A stretch of DNA of 64,000 nucleotides from Candidatus Nitrotoga sp. SPKER (GCA_003402285.1 QFXG01000006.1:1-64000); one strand, 5' to 3'. Positions 22,304-29,732 are shown, counted from the stretch's first letter. Numbers and translations: made by a program. Notes: generated by a model not told the origin, from the letters alone.

Positions 22304-23453
22304 GTAAGGCTGAAATCAATTGCGCCACATCCTGCTCGCTATGCGCTGCCGATAGCGAAATGCGTAGTCGCGCTGTTCCCTGCGGAACGGTTGGGGGGCG
22401 AATAGCTGGCACCCAGATGCCACGTGCGCGTAGACCTTCGCTCAAGGCTACCGCAGCATTATTGTTGCCGACCAGCAATGGCTGAATCGGAGTATCAGAA
22501 TGCATTAGCACCCACGGGAGTCCGGCCAGACCAGCGCGCAACTGCGCAACCAATTTCCATAATTGTGCGCGCCGCCACTCTTCTTTCTGCAAGAAGCGCA
22601 AACTGGCCAGCACCGCGCAGGACAGCGCAGGTGGACTGGCAGTTGTGTAGATGTAGCTGCGCGCATTCTGTACCAGCGTATCAATCACAACCTGTTCCGC
22701 AGCAATAAAAGCACCGGATACGCCCGCAGCCTTGCCCAACGTCGCCATGTAAATAATGCGCGGCGAAGTGGGGCAAAATGAATTTCGATGGTGAAATAAT
22801 GAGCCACGTCCCTGTTCACCCAATATGCCAAAGCCATGCGCATCATCCACCAATAACCAGGCATCATGTTGCTCACACAACGCCAGTATTTCCGGCAACG
22901 GCGCAAGATCGCCATCCATGCTGAATACCGCATCGGTAATAACCAGTTTGCGACCACTATTTGGCTGCCCCAATAATTGCGCGAGATGTGCCCTATCGTT
23001 GTGGCGATAGCGGTGCACCTGCGCACGTGACAACAACATGGCGTCATTGAGTGATGCGTGATTCAGCTTATCGGCAAAGATTCTATCGTTCCTGCCAATC
23101 AGCGCTTGCACCGCTCCGAGATTAGCCAGATAACCGGAAGAAAATAACAGTGCTGCGGGCTTGCCGACGAATTCAGCAAGTGCCTGTTCCAACTCCTGGT
23201 GTGCGCTGAAATGACCACTGACCAGATGGGATGCGCCCGCACCCAATCCATACTGTTGCGTACCCGCCTGCAAAGCGGCAAGCAACTGCGGGTGATAAGC
23301 TAAACCGAGGTAGTCGTTGCTGGAAAATGACAGAGTCGGCTTGCCATTGACCTTGACGCATGTGCCTTGCGCACTTTGCAACTCATAGCGATGGCGCAGG
23401 AGTCCTTGGGCTGCGCGGGTGTTGAGTTCGTCCTGCAGCACTTCAAAAGGCAT
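22287..23453 (-). CDS. bioF: 8-amino-7-oxononanoate synthase
   Basis: PLP enzyme condensing pimeloyl-ACP with L-alanine, 388 residues. The PLP lysine is Lys241 in YMATLGKAAGVSGAF. The Asp-His pair holding the cofactor is LLVDDAHGFG, and the substrate region SFSSNDYLGLA and GAGASHLVSG are intact. It lies 42 bases after bioB and overlaps bioH. The ribosome binding site before the ATG is weak. Confidence 0.95.
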   Translation of the reverse strand: MPFEVLQDELNTRAAQGLLRHRYELQSAQGTCVKVNGKPTLSFSSNDYLGLAYHPQLLAALQAGTQQYGLGAGASHLVSGHFSAHQELEQALAEFVGKPAALLFSSGYLANLGAVQALIGRNDRIFADKLNHASLNDAMLLSRAQVHRYRHNDRAHLAQLLGQPNSGRKLVITDAVFSMDGDLAPLPEILALCEQHDAWLLVDDAHGFGILGEQGRGSLFHHRNSFCPTSPRIIYMATLGKAAGVSGAFIAAEQVVIDTLVQNARSYIYTTASPPALSCAVLASLRFLQKEEWRRAQLWKLVAQLRAGLAGLPWVLMHSDTPIQPLLVGNNNAAVALSEGLRARGIWVPAIRPPTVPQGTARLRISLSAAHSEQDVAQLISALHELAH

Positions 23454-23495
23454 TGAAATTTTCCATCACAGGCAAAGGAATTTGTTCAATGCACT

Positions 23496-24509
23496 TTAAT
23501 TTTTTGCCGCAAGCGGATACATACCCAATTTATCAAGTAGAGCGAGGTCGCGCTCCACCTCTGGATTCCCGGTAGTCAGCAGCTGGTCGCCATAAAATAT
23601 TGAGTTGGCGCCCGCGAGAAAACATAAAGCCTGTACCGCTTCGCTCATTTGTTGCCGCCCGGCAGACAATCGCACTCGCGCCTTGGGCATAGTGATACGC
23701 GCCACCGCGATGGAACGAACAAAATCCAGCGGATCCAGCGCTTTGGTGTCGGCCAGCGGCGTGCCTTCTACCTGCACCAGCAAGTTGATGGGTACGCTTT
23801 CAGGATAGGGGTCAAGGTTAGCCAGTTGCGCAATCAAGCCGGCGCGTTGAGCAAGGCTTTCACCCATGCCAACGATACCGCCACAGCATACATTCAAGTT
23901 CGCATTGCGAACCCGCTCCAGCGTGTCTAGCCTGTCCTGATAATCACGAGTGGTAATGATTTCGTCGTAGAACTCAGGCGCGGTGTCCAGATTGTGATTG
24001 TAGTAATCCAGCCCGGCGTTTTTTAGCTGCTCAGCCTGACCGTCTTTCAACATACCCAACGTAGCGCAGGTTTCCAGCCCCAGCGCTTTGACTTCGCGCA
24101 CCATTGTCAGCACCGATTCCAGATCGCGCTGCTTGGGGCCGCGCCAGGCAGCGCCCATACAAAAGCGGGTCGCGCCAGCATCCCTGGCAGCGCGGGCAGC
24201 CACCAACACATCGTCAAGCTCCATCAATGCCTGGCTTTTCACGCTGGTATCATAGCGTGCAGCTTGCGGGCAATAGCCGCAGTCTTCTGGACAGCCGCCT
24301 GTTTTAATGGACAGCAACGTAGACAACTGTACCGCGTTGGGATCGAAATGCTCACGATGCACCTGCTGTGCGCGATAGAGCAAATCGGCAAACGGCAGCG
24401 TGAACAGCACCTCAACTTGGGCAAGACTCCAGCACTGTGCTTCGTTTGATGGTTGAGAGGATGCCGAGGGTTTGGAGGGGCGGGTAAATTGTACGGTGTG
24501 GGTCGTCAT
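23496..24509 (-). CDS. bioB: Biotin synthase
   Basis: Radical-SAM enzyme inserting sulfur into dethiobiotin, 337 residues. The [4Fe-4S] cluster cysteines are Cys73, Cys77 and Cys80 in CPEDCGYC. Further conserved stretches are [27 protein letters not shown] and [11 protein letters not shown], which supply ligands of the second cluster. It is the first gene of the bio operon and is divergent from comF across 56 bases, so both promoters must lie in a very small space. The ATG has no strong Shine-Dalgarno. No BirA operator was recognised. Confidence 0.97.
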   Translation of the reverse strand: MTTHTVQFTRPSKPSASSQPSNEAQCWSLAQVEVLFTLPFADLLYRAQQVHREHFDPNAVQLSTLLSIKTGGCPEDCGYCPQAARYDTSVKSQALMELDDVLVAARAARDAGATRFCMGAAWRGPKQRDLESVLTMVREVKALGLETCATLGMLKDGQAEQLKNAGLDYYNHNLDTAPEFYDEIITTRDYQDRLDTLERVRNANLNVCCGGIVGMGESLAQRAGLIAQLANLDPYPESVPINLLVQVEGTPLADTKALDPLDFVRSIAVARITMPKARVRLSAGRQQMSEAVQALCFLAGANSIFYGDQLLTTGNPEVERDLALLDKLGMYPLAAKN

Positions 24510-24565
24510 GGCTTGCAGTCTAATGAATTACAATGATCCGGCATCATCCATGAAAGGGCGCAATC

Positions 24566-25282
24566 TTGTCAATTTTGACTCGTCATTTTTTGAACATCCG
24601 CACAAAATTGTGGCAAGCCCTGCCCGCACAACCCTGTTTTCTGTGCGGCGCAGCCAGCCGCAATGGCGTATGGTGCACCGCGTGCGATGCTGACTTACCC
24701 TATTTGACTGCGGCATGTTGCCCGGTGTGTGCCCTGCCTACGCACGATGGCGCGACCTGCGGCCATTGCTTGCAACAAGCGCCACATTTTGACCGCACAG
24801 TGGCCGTGTTCGCCTACGCTTTCCCGCTCAACAAGCTAGTGCAGGCCCTAAAACATCATGAAAAACTGGTACTGGCAAACAGCCTTGCGGACAAGCTGAC
24901 ACAGCGTATTGCGGTGCGTCCTGATTGTCTTGTTGCAATGCCATTACATCCAGTGCGTTTGCGCGCCCGCGGTTTCAATCAGTCATTCGAGCTGGCGCGG
25001 CATATTGGGCGGCAGATGAATATTTCAGTTCTGTTGAATGCTTGCCAGCGCAGCCGCGATACGCCGCCACAAACGGCGTTATCACGAAAAGAAAGAGATA
25101 AGAACGTACGTCAGGCTTTCATTTGTACCCAGAATTTCTCAGGCAAGCATGTCGCCATCGTGGATGATGTCATGACCAGCGGTGCATCGCTAAACGAAGT
25201 GGCACAAACCTTACGCAAAGCGGGCGCACGCGAAATCAGTGCCTGGGTCATTGCGCGGACATTGCCGCATTCTGCTTCGTAA
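24566..25282 (+). CDS. comF: ComF-family phosphoribosyltransferase-like protein
   Basis: A 238-residue protein. A zinc-finger-like N-terminus (CFLCGA, CTAC, CCPVC, CGHC pairs at about residues 24-68) is followed by a type I phosphoribosyltransferase domain with the PRPP loop VAIVDDVMTSGASLNEV. The family is tied to natural transformation (ComF in Gram-positives, GntX/ComF elsewhere), though its reaction is not firmly known. The start is a TTG at 24566 with AAGGG upstream. It is adjacent and divergent to bioB, a common arrangement in beta- and gammaproteobacteria. Confidence 0.9.
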   Translation: MSILTRHFLNIRTKLWQALPAQPCFLCGAASRNGVWCTACDADLPYLTAACCPVCALPTHDGATCGHCLQQAPHFDRTVAVFAYAFPLNKLVQALKHHEKLVLANSLADKLTQRIAVRPDCLVAMPLHPVRLRARGFNQSFELARHIGRQMNISVLLNACQRSRDTPPQTALSRKERDKNVRQAFICTQNFSGKHVAIVDDVMTSGASLNEVAQTLRKAGAREISAWVIARTLPHSAS

Positions 25283-25393
25283 GGTTATTATTTACACCCG
25301 TTCGCCACGCATTTTCCAGCCTCTGCCAACACATATCACAATCACTGCACGCGAAAGTTAGATGCGCATCCACTCAAACCAGAGGCTCCCATA

Positions 25394-25870
25394 ATGTTTA
25401 ATGTAATCCTCTTCCAGCCTGAGATTCCGCCTAATACCGGAAACGTCATCCGCCTGTGTGCCAACACCGGGACGCAACTGCATTTGATCCGGCCGCTCGG
25501 ATTTGAGCTGGATGATAAACAGCTGCGGCGCGCCGGGCTGGATTATCACGAATACGCCAATCTGCATGTATACGACGACCTCGCCGCCTGCCTGCAAACC
25601 CTGCCGGGTGCGCGTCTGTTTGCATACACGACCAAAGGCAAACAGCCTTATCACGAGATATGTTATCAAGCAGGTGATGCATTTCTATTCGGACCGGAAA
25701 CTCGTGGCTTGCCTGTGGATATATTGGCATCATTATCGCCAGAGCAGTGCCTGCGCATGCCTATGCTGCCGAATAATCGCAGCCTGAATTTATCCAACAC
25801 AGTTGCGGTAGCGGTGTTTGAAGCGTGGCGTCAATGCGGGTTTGCGGGGGCTGATAGATCGTTCCGTTAA
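25394..25870 (+). CDS. trmL: tRNA (cytidine(34)-2'-O)-methyltransferase
   Basis: SPOUT-class methyltransferase that 2'-O-methylates the wobble base of tRNA-Leu, 158 residues. Motifs are FQPEIPPNTGNVIRLCANTG at the N-terminus, then FLFGPETRGLP, and the knot-forming MPMLPNNRSLNLSNTVAVAV. GAGG precedes the ATG. The length is normal for TrmL. It is the last ordinary gene before the decayed region starting near 25.9 kb. Confidence 0.95.
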   Translation: MFNVILFQPEIPPNTGNVIRLCANTGTQLHLIRPLGFELDDKQLRRAGLDYHEYANLHVYDDLAACLQTLPGARLFAYTTKGKQPYHEICYQAGDAFLFGPETRGLPVDILASLSPEQCLRMPMLPNNRSLNLSNTVAVAVFEAWRQCGFAGADRSFR

Positions 25871-25977
25871 AAAATTACAGCATAAATAAATGTAACAAAT
25901 CAATGAGGTAAATGGGATCCAGCCATTTACGAAGTGCAACAAAGTTTGTTGGAATGTTAACCATCTAGCCATGTAGG

Positions 25978-25999
25978 GTGGGCACGGTTTTGTGCCCAC
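25978..25999. repeat. REP hairpin, left copy
   Basis: Perfect eight-base arms GTGGGCAC and GTGCCCAC around a six-base loop, with GTAGG before and GCGG after. It matches the right copy at 26468-26489 in inverted orientation. The two bracket a dead REP-associated transposase gene. Confidence 0.85.
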
Positions 26000-26028
26000 G
26001 CGGATTCGACATTTTGGAGTAGACAGCT

Positions 26029-26462
26029 ACGTCACGTTATCGCTGCGCAATGGCTGCTGGCTCACGCCATTTCTTTACGGTGGTTGCTTACCCGCGGCAG
26101 TCAATTCTATGTGATGAAGCTATTCGTAATGCATTGCGCGCCTCAATCTAAACGGTGCGCGTGGCGCGCCCTTTCGTCATTGATGTATGGGTATTGTTGC
26201 CTAACCATTTACATTGCGTGTGAACATTGCCTGACGGTGATGCCGATTTTTCCACCCGTTGGATGATGATCAAGCGAGCGGTTTCTTTGACCTGCAGAGA
26301 AGATTATCGTCGTGCCGACTGGGTGACTGCATCAAAACTCAAACATCGCGAATCAACTATCTGGCAACGGCGATTCTGGGAACACCAAATTCGTGATGAA
26401 AATGATTTTGCCCGCCATGTCGATTACATTCATTTCAACCCGTTTAAACACGGGCCTAGTTG
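26029..26462 (+). pseudogene. REP-associated tyrosine transposase (RAYT), inactivated
   Basis: One frame from 26029 reads as a RAYT (TnpA_REP, Y1/IS200-like HUH) protein almost throughout. It shows SRYRCAMAAGSRHFFTVV, then the HUH motif region LLPNHLHCV, then GDADFSTRWMMIKRAVS, and the catalytic-Tyr region HVDYIHFNPFKHG. Lesions: the expected ATG is ACG (26029), with GGAG upstream. There are two in-frame stops, TAA after RASI and TGA where homologues have Trp after HLHCV. One extra G lies after KHG, beyond which the next frame reads LVARV before the sequence runs into the right REP. The C-terminal tail is missing. REP hairpins flank it on both sides. Confidence 0.88.
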
Positions 26463-26467
26463 CCCGC

Positions 26468-26489
26468 GTGGGCACAAAAACGTGCCCCC
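26468..26489. repeat. REP hairpin, right copy, inverted
   Basis: GTGGGCAC, six-base loop, GTGCCCCC (one mismatch). Its reverse complement, including flanks, matches the left REP (GTAG...GGGCACG...TTTTGTGCCCACGCGG). It joins the truncated transposase to the yicC fragment. Confidence 0.8.
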
Positions 26490-26507
26490 TCTACTTGGCT
26501 ACTTGGC

Positions 26508-26677
26508 TGGTCAAAGGCGGGACAGTAGGCAAGCGGCTGGATTTTCTGATGCAGGAACTACACCGCGAGGCGAATACGCTAGGCTCGAAGTCCGTCGATG
26601 CAGAAGTCTCACGTGCGTCCATGGAAATGAAGCTATTGATTGAGCAGATGCATGAACAAATTCAGAACTTGGAGTGA
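26508..26677 (+). pseudogene. 3' fragment of yicC
   Basis: The last roughly 55 codons of a YicC-family gene (endoribonuclease/YicC). They read KGGTVGKRLDFLMQELHREA, then NTLGSKSVDAEVSRASMEMK, and end in LIEQMHEQIQNLE and a TGA. The fragment is well conserved but has no N-terminal part. Upstream sequence is REP and transposase debris. The intact protein is usually close to 290 residues, so this is a truncated relic, possibly of a duplicate copy. A strong hairpin terminator follows at 26713, probably that of the original gene. Confidence 0.9.
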
Positions 26678-26712
26678 CATTTTAGATCGTCACATGTCAT
26701 CGCAGATAACCA

Positions 26713-26741
26713 AAAGAAGCCTCTAAAATTGAGGCTTCTTT
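26713..26741. terminator. Bidirectional rho-independent terminator
   Basis: Arms AAAGAAGCCTC and GAGGCTTCTTT around a seven-base AT loop (TAAAATT), with A-rich and T-rich ends. It lies 35 bases after the yicC fragment and faces the 3' end of the nuclease-like gene. Confidence 0.85.
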
Positions 26742-26809
26742 GCATCTTGCTGTTGCGGCATCGGATTGGAGTGGACAAATAGGTGATGGAGTAGATGGTG
26801 AGCGGTGAA

Positions 26810-26840
26810 AGGTTGGGCTTCATTTTATTCAGCCCAACCT
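26810..26840. repeat. GGTTGGGCTTCATTT hairpin repeat
   Basis: Perfect ten-base arms AGGTTGGGCT and AGCCCAACCT with an 11-base loop. A diverged copy lies at 6664-6693. The stop codon and last few codons of the nuclease-like gene (ending at 26825) lie inside it, so it may also act as its terminator. Confidence 0.75.
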
Positions 26841-28237
26841 TCCGAGCTTTGATTAATATCGAATTCAACGATGCCGGAAGCCTTAATCATATCTTGCAGT
26901 ATTTGGGCACCTTTTGATTTATCGTTCATAAATAGGCAGAATGCTTCAAAGAACTTAGCGCTTGAAATCAATGCGATATTCCACTGCTCTGCCCGTGAGA
27001 TTACATTATCAGGGAACTCTGGTTTCTCGGATGTGTTTCTTTCCTCAGGAGGAAATATTCGCCATGAGTTACCAAATAGAATCCCCTTACACGCCTTTCC
27101 CATATCCTCTTCATATTTCAAAATATAATCGTTAAGTTGCCGTATGTGCCCTAAAGAGATGCTTTTACTAACGCCTTTAACTTCTATTAGATATTCAACT
27201 TCATCATATTCCAATATGTATTCTTCCTGCCCATACTTGGCGGGAGTAACTTTGGCTCCTAATTCCTCAAGGCATATTTTTACAATTTCCTCCAGATCAA
27301 ACCCTGACGAATATAATAGTTTGCGATAGTTATTGAGAGACTCACGCCTATTTGCTAGCTTTCCGATCTCTCCAGATATCACGTCAATCCGATATTCCTT
27401 TTCTTTTATCTCAATTTCAATCTCCGCTATATGTGGAACAACTATGGAATCGACCCAACTTGGCGGGGCATATCCCATTGGGCTGCCGATCAGATCTTCA
27501 AGTACCAAACGTACAGCTTCTTTGTGATCAAGTTTCTCGATCAATGGAAGTAAAACAATTTCACCCGTTACATGGTCTCGTGTATCGGGATAATCATCGT
27601 AGGAGTTATAGCCTGAAGATTTACGTTGCTTAAAGGTTACTTCAATGTGGATTGCTCCTGCTATTGTTTTCTCATACCGATTTTCAACGAATGAAGATAA
27701 TGGGACACCATATTTTACTTCACTGGTAGCACCATAAAATTCTGTGAGTTGCTGGGACAGACAACTAGTAGGTACGAAAAAATAATAAGGCCAATTTTGG
27801 AGGTGCTGGATATAGCGAGGGAATCGCGTTTCCTTAATTTCTAGGCTCTCACCTGACTCATTCGATATTCCAATATTTACTGGACACCAATCATAGTTAT
27901 CAGCGGAACCGGGGTATTGTTTTGGTCGCGCATGCCTTTTTATAAAGTCGGTTACAACGATGATGCGGCCATTGGAGTCCAAAAGACGTGTTAATTGGTG
28001 TCGAATGGCTTCCAAACGTTTGTTTGATACAAAAGAGAGCTTTTTTTCATCTAATGCTCTCACATCCACGATTATCACATCGTAATCTACTAAATTTGGT
28101 AGTACTTCCACATCCCACTCTACCGCATCAATGCCGCTATATCCAGATGAACCAAGGACAAGGCATTTTTCATTTGGCGCTAGAAGCGCTGCATCTTCGG
28201 CTGTCTCACCAGGGTGAATATTTATTGTTTGCGCCAT
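26825..28237 (-). CDS. Standalone PD-(D/E)xK nuclease-like protein of unknown function
   Basis: A 470-residue cytoplasmic protein in AT-rich DNA. The N-terminal part (about residues 20-130) looks Rossmann-like: KCLVLGSSG, then LVDYDVIIVDVRALDE and LLDSNGRIIVVTDF. The middle (130-270) is unrecognised. Residues about 272-305 are charged and probably coiled coil (AEIEIEIKEKEYRIDVISGE). The C-terminal part from about 312 fits a restriction-endonuclease fold. It begins with helix DLEEIVKICLEELGAKV, then a strand with EYDEVEYLIEVKG, giving Glu352-x-Lys354 with an acidic partner at Asp345 or nearby, and then SLGHIRQLNDYILKY. No methyltransferase or helicase partner is adjacent. Relic genes and palindromes surround it. 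A defence or DNA-processing role is inference only. Confidence 0.72.
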   Translation of the reverse strand: MAQTINIHPGETAEDAALLAPNEKCLVLGSSGYSGIDAVEWDVEVLPNLVDYDVIIVDVRALDEKKLSFVSNKRLEAIRHQLTRLLDSNGRIIVVTDFIKRHARPKQYPGSADNYDWCPVNIGISNESGESLEIKETRFPRYIQHLQNWPYYFFVPTSCLSQQLTEFYGATSEVKYGVPLSSFVENRYEKTIAGAIHIEVTFKQRKSSGYNSYDDYPDTRDHVTGEIVLLPLIEKLDHKEAVRLVLEDLIGSPMGYAPPSWVDSIVVPHIAEIEIEIKEKEYRIDVISGEIGKLANRRESLNNYRKLLYSSGFDLEEIVKICLEELGAKVTPAKYGQEEYILEYDEVEYLIEVKGVSKSISLGHIRQLNDYILKYEEDMGKACKGILFGNSWRIFPPEERNTSEKPEFPDNVISRAEQWNIALISSAKFFEAFCLFMNDKSKGAQILQDMIKASGIVEFDINQSSEGWAE

Positions 28238-28309
28238 TTAAGTCAGTAAGCTCCAAGTAAATCTAATATTAAACAGAGGGCATAGCAGTAGCCACAATAC
28301 AAGCGCGGG

Positions 28310-28354
28310 GTCAGATATAACATTCAATCAGAATACTGGAATGTTATATCTGAC
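28310..28354. repeat. Perfect 16-base inverted repeat
   Basis: GTCAGATATAACATTC (28310-28325) and its exact reverse complement (28339-28354) enclose 13 bases. It starts GGGGTCAGA, like the next element, and lies 73 bases upstream of the nuclease-like gene. No T-tract follows, so a terminator role is unlikely. Confidence 0.85.
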
Positions 28355-28363
28355 TTCATGACT

Positions 28364-28436
28364 GAGGTCAGAGTAAACTTAAAGCTTCTGTTATGCCATC
28401 TTAAATTATTCACTTCGCTAAATTTATTCTAACCCC
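28364..28436. repeat. Imperfect inverted repeat ending at the cbpA relic
   Basis: Left arm GAGGTCAGAGTAAACTTA (28364-28381) and right arm 28419-28436, whose reverse complement is GGGGTTAGAATAAATTTA. The arms agree at 14 of 18 positions. The outer ends share the GGGGTCAGA-like start with the neighbouring palindrome and look like transposon or MITE ends. Confidence 0.6.
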
Positions 28437-28446
28437 AGCCATGTAA

Positions 28447-28667
28447 CTATTGGTAGCCTTGGCCAATGCGGTCATAGGCGGCAAATTTTTCCGGATCGGA
28501 CAGTACGGCGTAGGCATCATTAATTTCTTTCATCCGACCCTCCGCGTCTTTTACGTGAGACACGTCCTGATGATATTTGCGCGCCAGTTTGCGGAAAGAT
28601 TTCTTGATCTCTTCCGCCGTGCATCTCGCGATATGGCCGGTATCTTGTAATAGTCCTGATATTGTAT
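28447..28667 (-). pseudogene. cbpA J-domain remnant, inactivated
   Basis: Remnant of a DnaJ-type co-chaperone (CbpA). After GGAGAGGTTC the frame begins ATA instead of ATG and reads QYQDYYKI, then a J-domain in the next frame: [20 protein letters not shown] and [20 protein letters not shown] then YDRIGQGYQ, and stop. At least three lesions are visible. The start codon is ATG to ATA. One base is missing between SRDA and TAEE. The HPD motif that stimulates DnaK ATPase is HQD. Everything after the J-domain is missing, cut close to the inverted repeat at 28364-28436. It is divergent from the hsp20 pair, suggesting a former heat-shock cluster. Confidence 0.88.
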
Positions 28668-28731
28668 GAACCTCTCCAGAATATTTCTGACCCATAAACT
28701 ATACGTGGTCAGATTTTTCCACTTTCAAACA

Positions 28732-28760
28732 CTTGAAAATTTATGTTCGTGTCCACAGAT
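28732..28760 (+). promoter_or_regulatory. Candidate sigma32 heat-shock promoter
   Basis: CTTGAAA (28732-28738), 14 bases, then CCACAGAT (28753-28760). This is close to the RpoH consensus CTTGAAA-N13/14-CCCCATnT. It lies 50 bases upstream of the first hsp20 gene, which fits. Confidence 0.6.
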
Positions 28761-28809
28761 TGTGTGGTATGGCAATCCTGCCAGCATTTACACGTTGAAA
28801 GGAGACATC

Positions 28810-29229
28810 ATGCATTATCGAGGTATTTTTCCCCGCGATCTGTTTTCGGAACTGGAGCGGTTGCAGCGTGAGTTTGACGGCTCCCCCAGCATTCGCGGTG
28901 CGGCGCCAGGCTATCCGGCCATGAACGTTGGCACAACACCGAAGTCGGTTGAGGTCTATGCCTTTGCGCCCGGCATGACACCGGAGGAATTCGATGTGCA
29001 AGTCGAGAATGGCGTGCTGACCATCAGTGGCGAGCGCAAAAACATAGTGCCGCCTGAGGGAGCGACCATACATATTGGCGAACATTTCTCCGGGCGTTTC
29101 CGACGTGTCGTATCGCTGCCGGACGACATCGAGCCGAATTCGACTACGGCCAGTTATCGCGATGGCGTGCTACACGTCTGCGTGGCGCGCAGGGAAGCTG
29201 CCCAATCGCGCCGGATTTCGGTTCAATAA
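28810..29229 (+). CDS. Hsp20/alpha-crystallin small heat-shock protein (first copy)
   Basis: A 139-residue ATP-independent holdase that binds unfolding proteins. The alpha-crystallin domain spans about residues 38-139: PAMNVGTTPKSVEVYAFAPG, then FDVQVENGVLTISGERK and SYRDGVLHVCVARRE, which is the usual GVL motif. The start is the ATG with AAGGAG nine bases before it. A longer upstream frame exists but lacks this site. It forms a two-gene operon with the next hsp20 (14-base gap), behind a sigma32-like promoter. The C-terminal IxI anchor appears as RISV, so the motif is weak. Confidence 0.93.
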   Translation: MHYRGIFPRDLFSELERLQREFDGSPSIRGAAPGYPAMNVGTTPKSVEVYAFAPGMTPEEFDVQVENGVLTISGERKNIVPPEGATIHIGEHFSGRFRRVVSLPDDIEPNSTTASYRDGVLHVCVARREAAQSRRISVQ

Positions 29230-29243
29230 GAAAGGAGAACACC

Positions 29244-29618
29244 ATGAGCGAGAAAGCCATCAAGCGTGAAAATGCGAGTGAAGAAAGTGCAGCCATGCGC
29301 CCTGCAGTGAACGTAGTTGAAGATGCGACCGGTATCACACTGTATGCCGACCTGCCTGGAGTGCCAAAAGAAAAATTGTCCATCCATGTGGAAGGCGACA
29401 ATCTGATTCTGGAAGGCGAGCTGGAAATAAATTCCCCGCCAAACACGGAGGCGATCCACGCTGAAGTCGATCTGTCGCGTTACCGTCGGGTATTCACCCT
29501 GTCGCGAGAACTGGATGGCGACAAGGTATCGGCAGAATTTCGGCATGGCATGCTGAAATTGCGTATTCCGAAAGCCGAGCATGCCAAGCCGCGCCGGATC
29601 GTAGTGCAAACTACCTGA
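29244..29618 (+). CDS. Hsp20/alpha-crystallin small heat-shock protein (second copy)
   Basis: A 124-residue small heat-shock protein. The domain reads RPAVNVVEDATGITLYADLP, LSIHVEGDNLILEGELE and FRHGMLKLRIPKAEHAKPRR, then IVV as the C-terminal anchor. AAAGGAG lies before the ATG. It differs clearly from the first copy, so the pair could form mixed oligomers, as known for tandem Hsp20 genes in other bacteria. A GC-rich hairpin follows. Confidence 0.93.
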   Translation: MSEKAIKRENASEESAAMRPAVNVVEDATGITLYADLPGVPKEKLSIHVEGDNLILEGELEINSPPNTEAIHAEVDLSRYRRVFTLSRELDGDKVSAEFRHGMLKLRIPKAEHAKPRRIVVQTT

Positions 29619-29627
29619 TCTCATCAC

Positions 29628-29654
29628 CCGGCGGTGGATTTACTCCACTGCCGG
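29628..29654 (+). terminator. Hairpin after the hsp20 pair
   Basis: Arms CCGGCGGTGGA and TCCACTGCCGG (one mismatch) with a five-base loop. It lacks a U-tract, so it may be an attenuator or a 3'-stabilising hairpin rather than a full terminator. Confidence 0.55.
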
Positions 29655-29662
29655 CTATAGAT

Positions 29663-29680
29663 AGGAGGCTCATCATGTAA
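29663..29680 (+). other. Orphan ribosome binding site and start codon followed at once by a stop
   Basis: AGGAGG (29663-29668), six bases, ATG (29675-29677), then TAA (29678-29680). This is a textbook translation start with no gene behind it. It suggests that a third gene of the hsp20 operon was deleted and its first codon fused to unrelated sequence. Confidence 0.6.
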
Positions 29681-29732
29681 ATTAAAAGAATTTAAGAGTA
29701 GATGGGGCTGCTAGCCCCTTTAATTTCTCCCA

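Noticed and set aside
26227-26643. 138-residue transposase-like protein
   Set aside because: It is the downstream part of the RAYT relic that runs out of frame across a REP and the yicC fragment.
28447-28695. Small DnaJ-like protein
   Set aside because: It would lack a genuine start, HPD and the N-terminal J-domain helix, all of which are present but broken in another frame. Recorded as a pseudogene.
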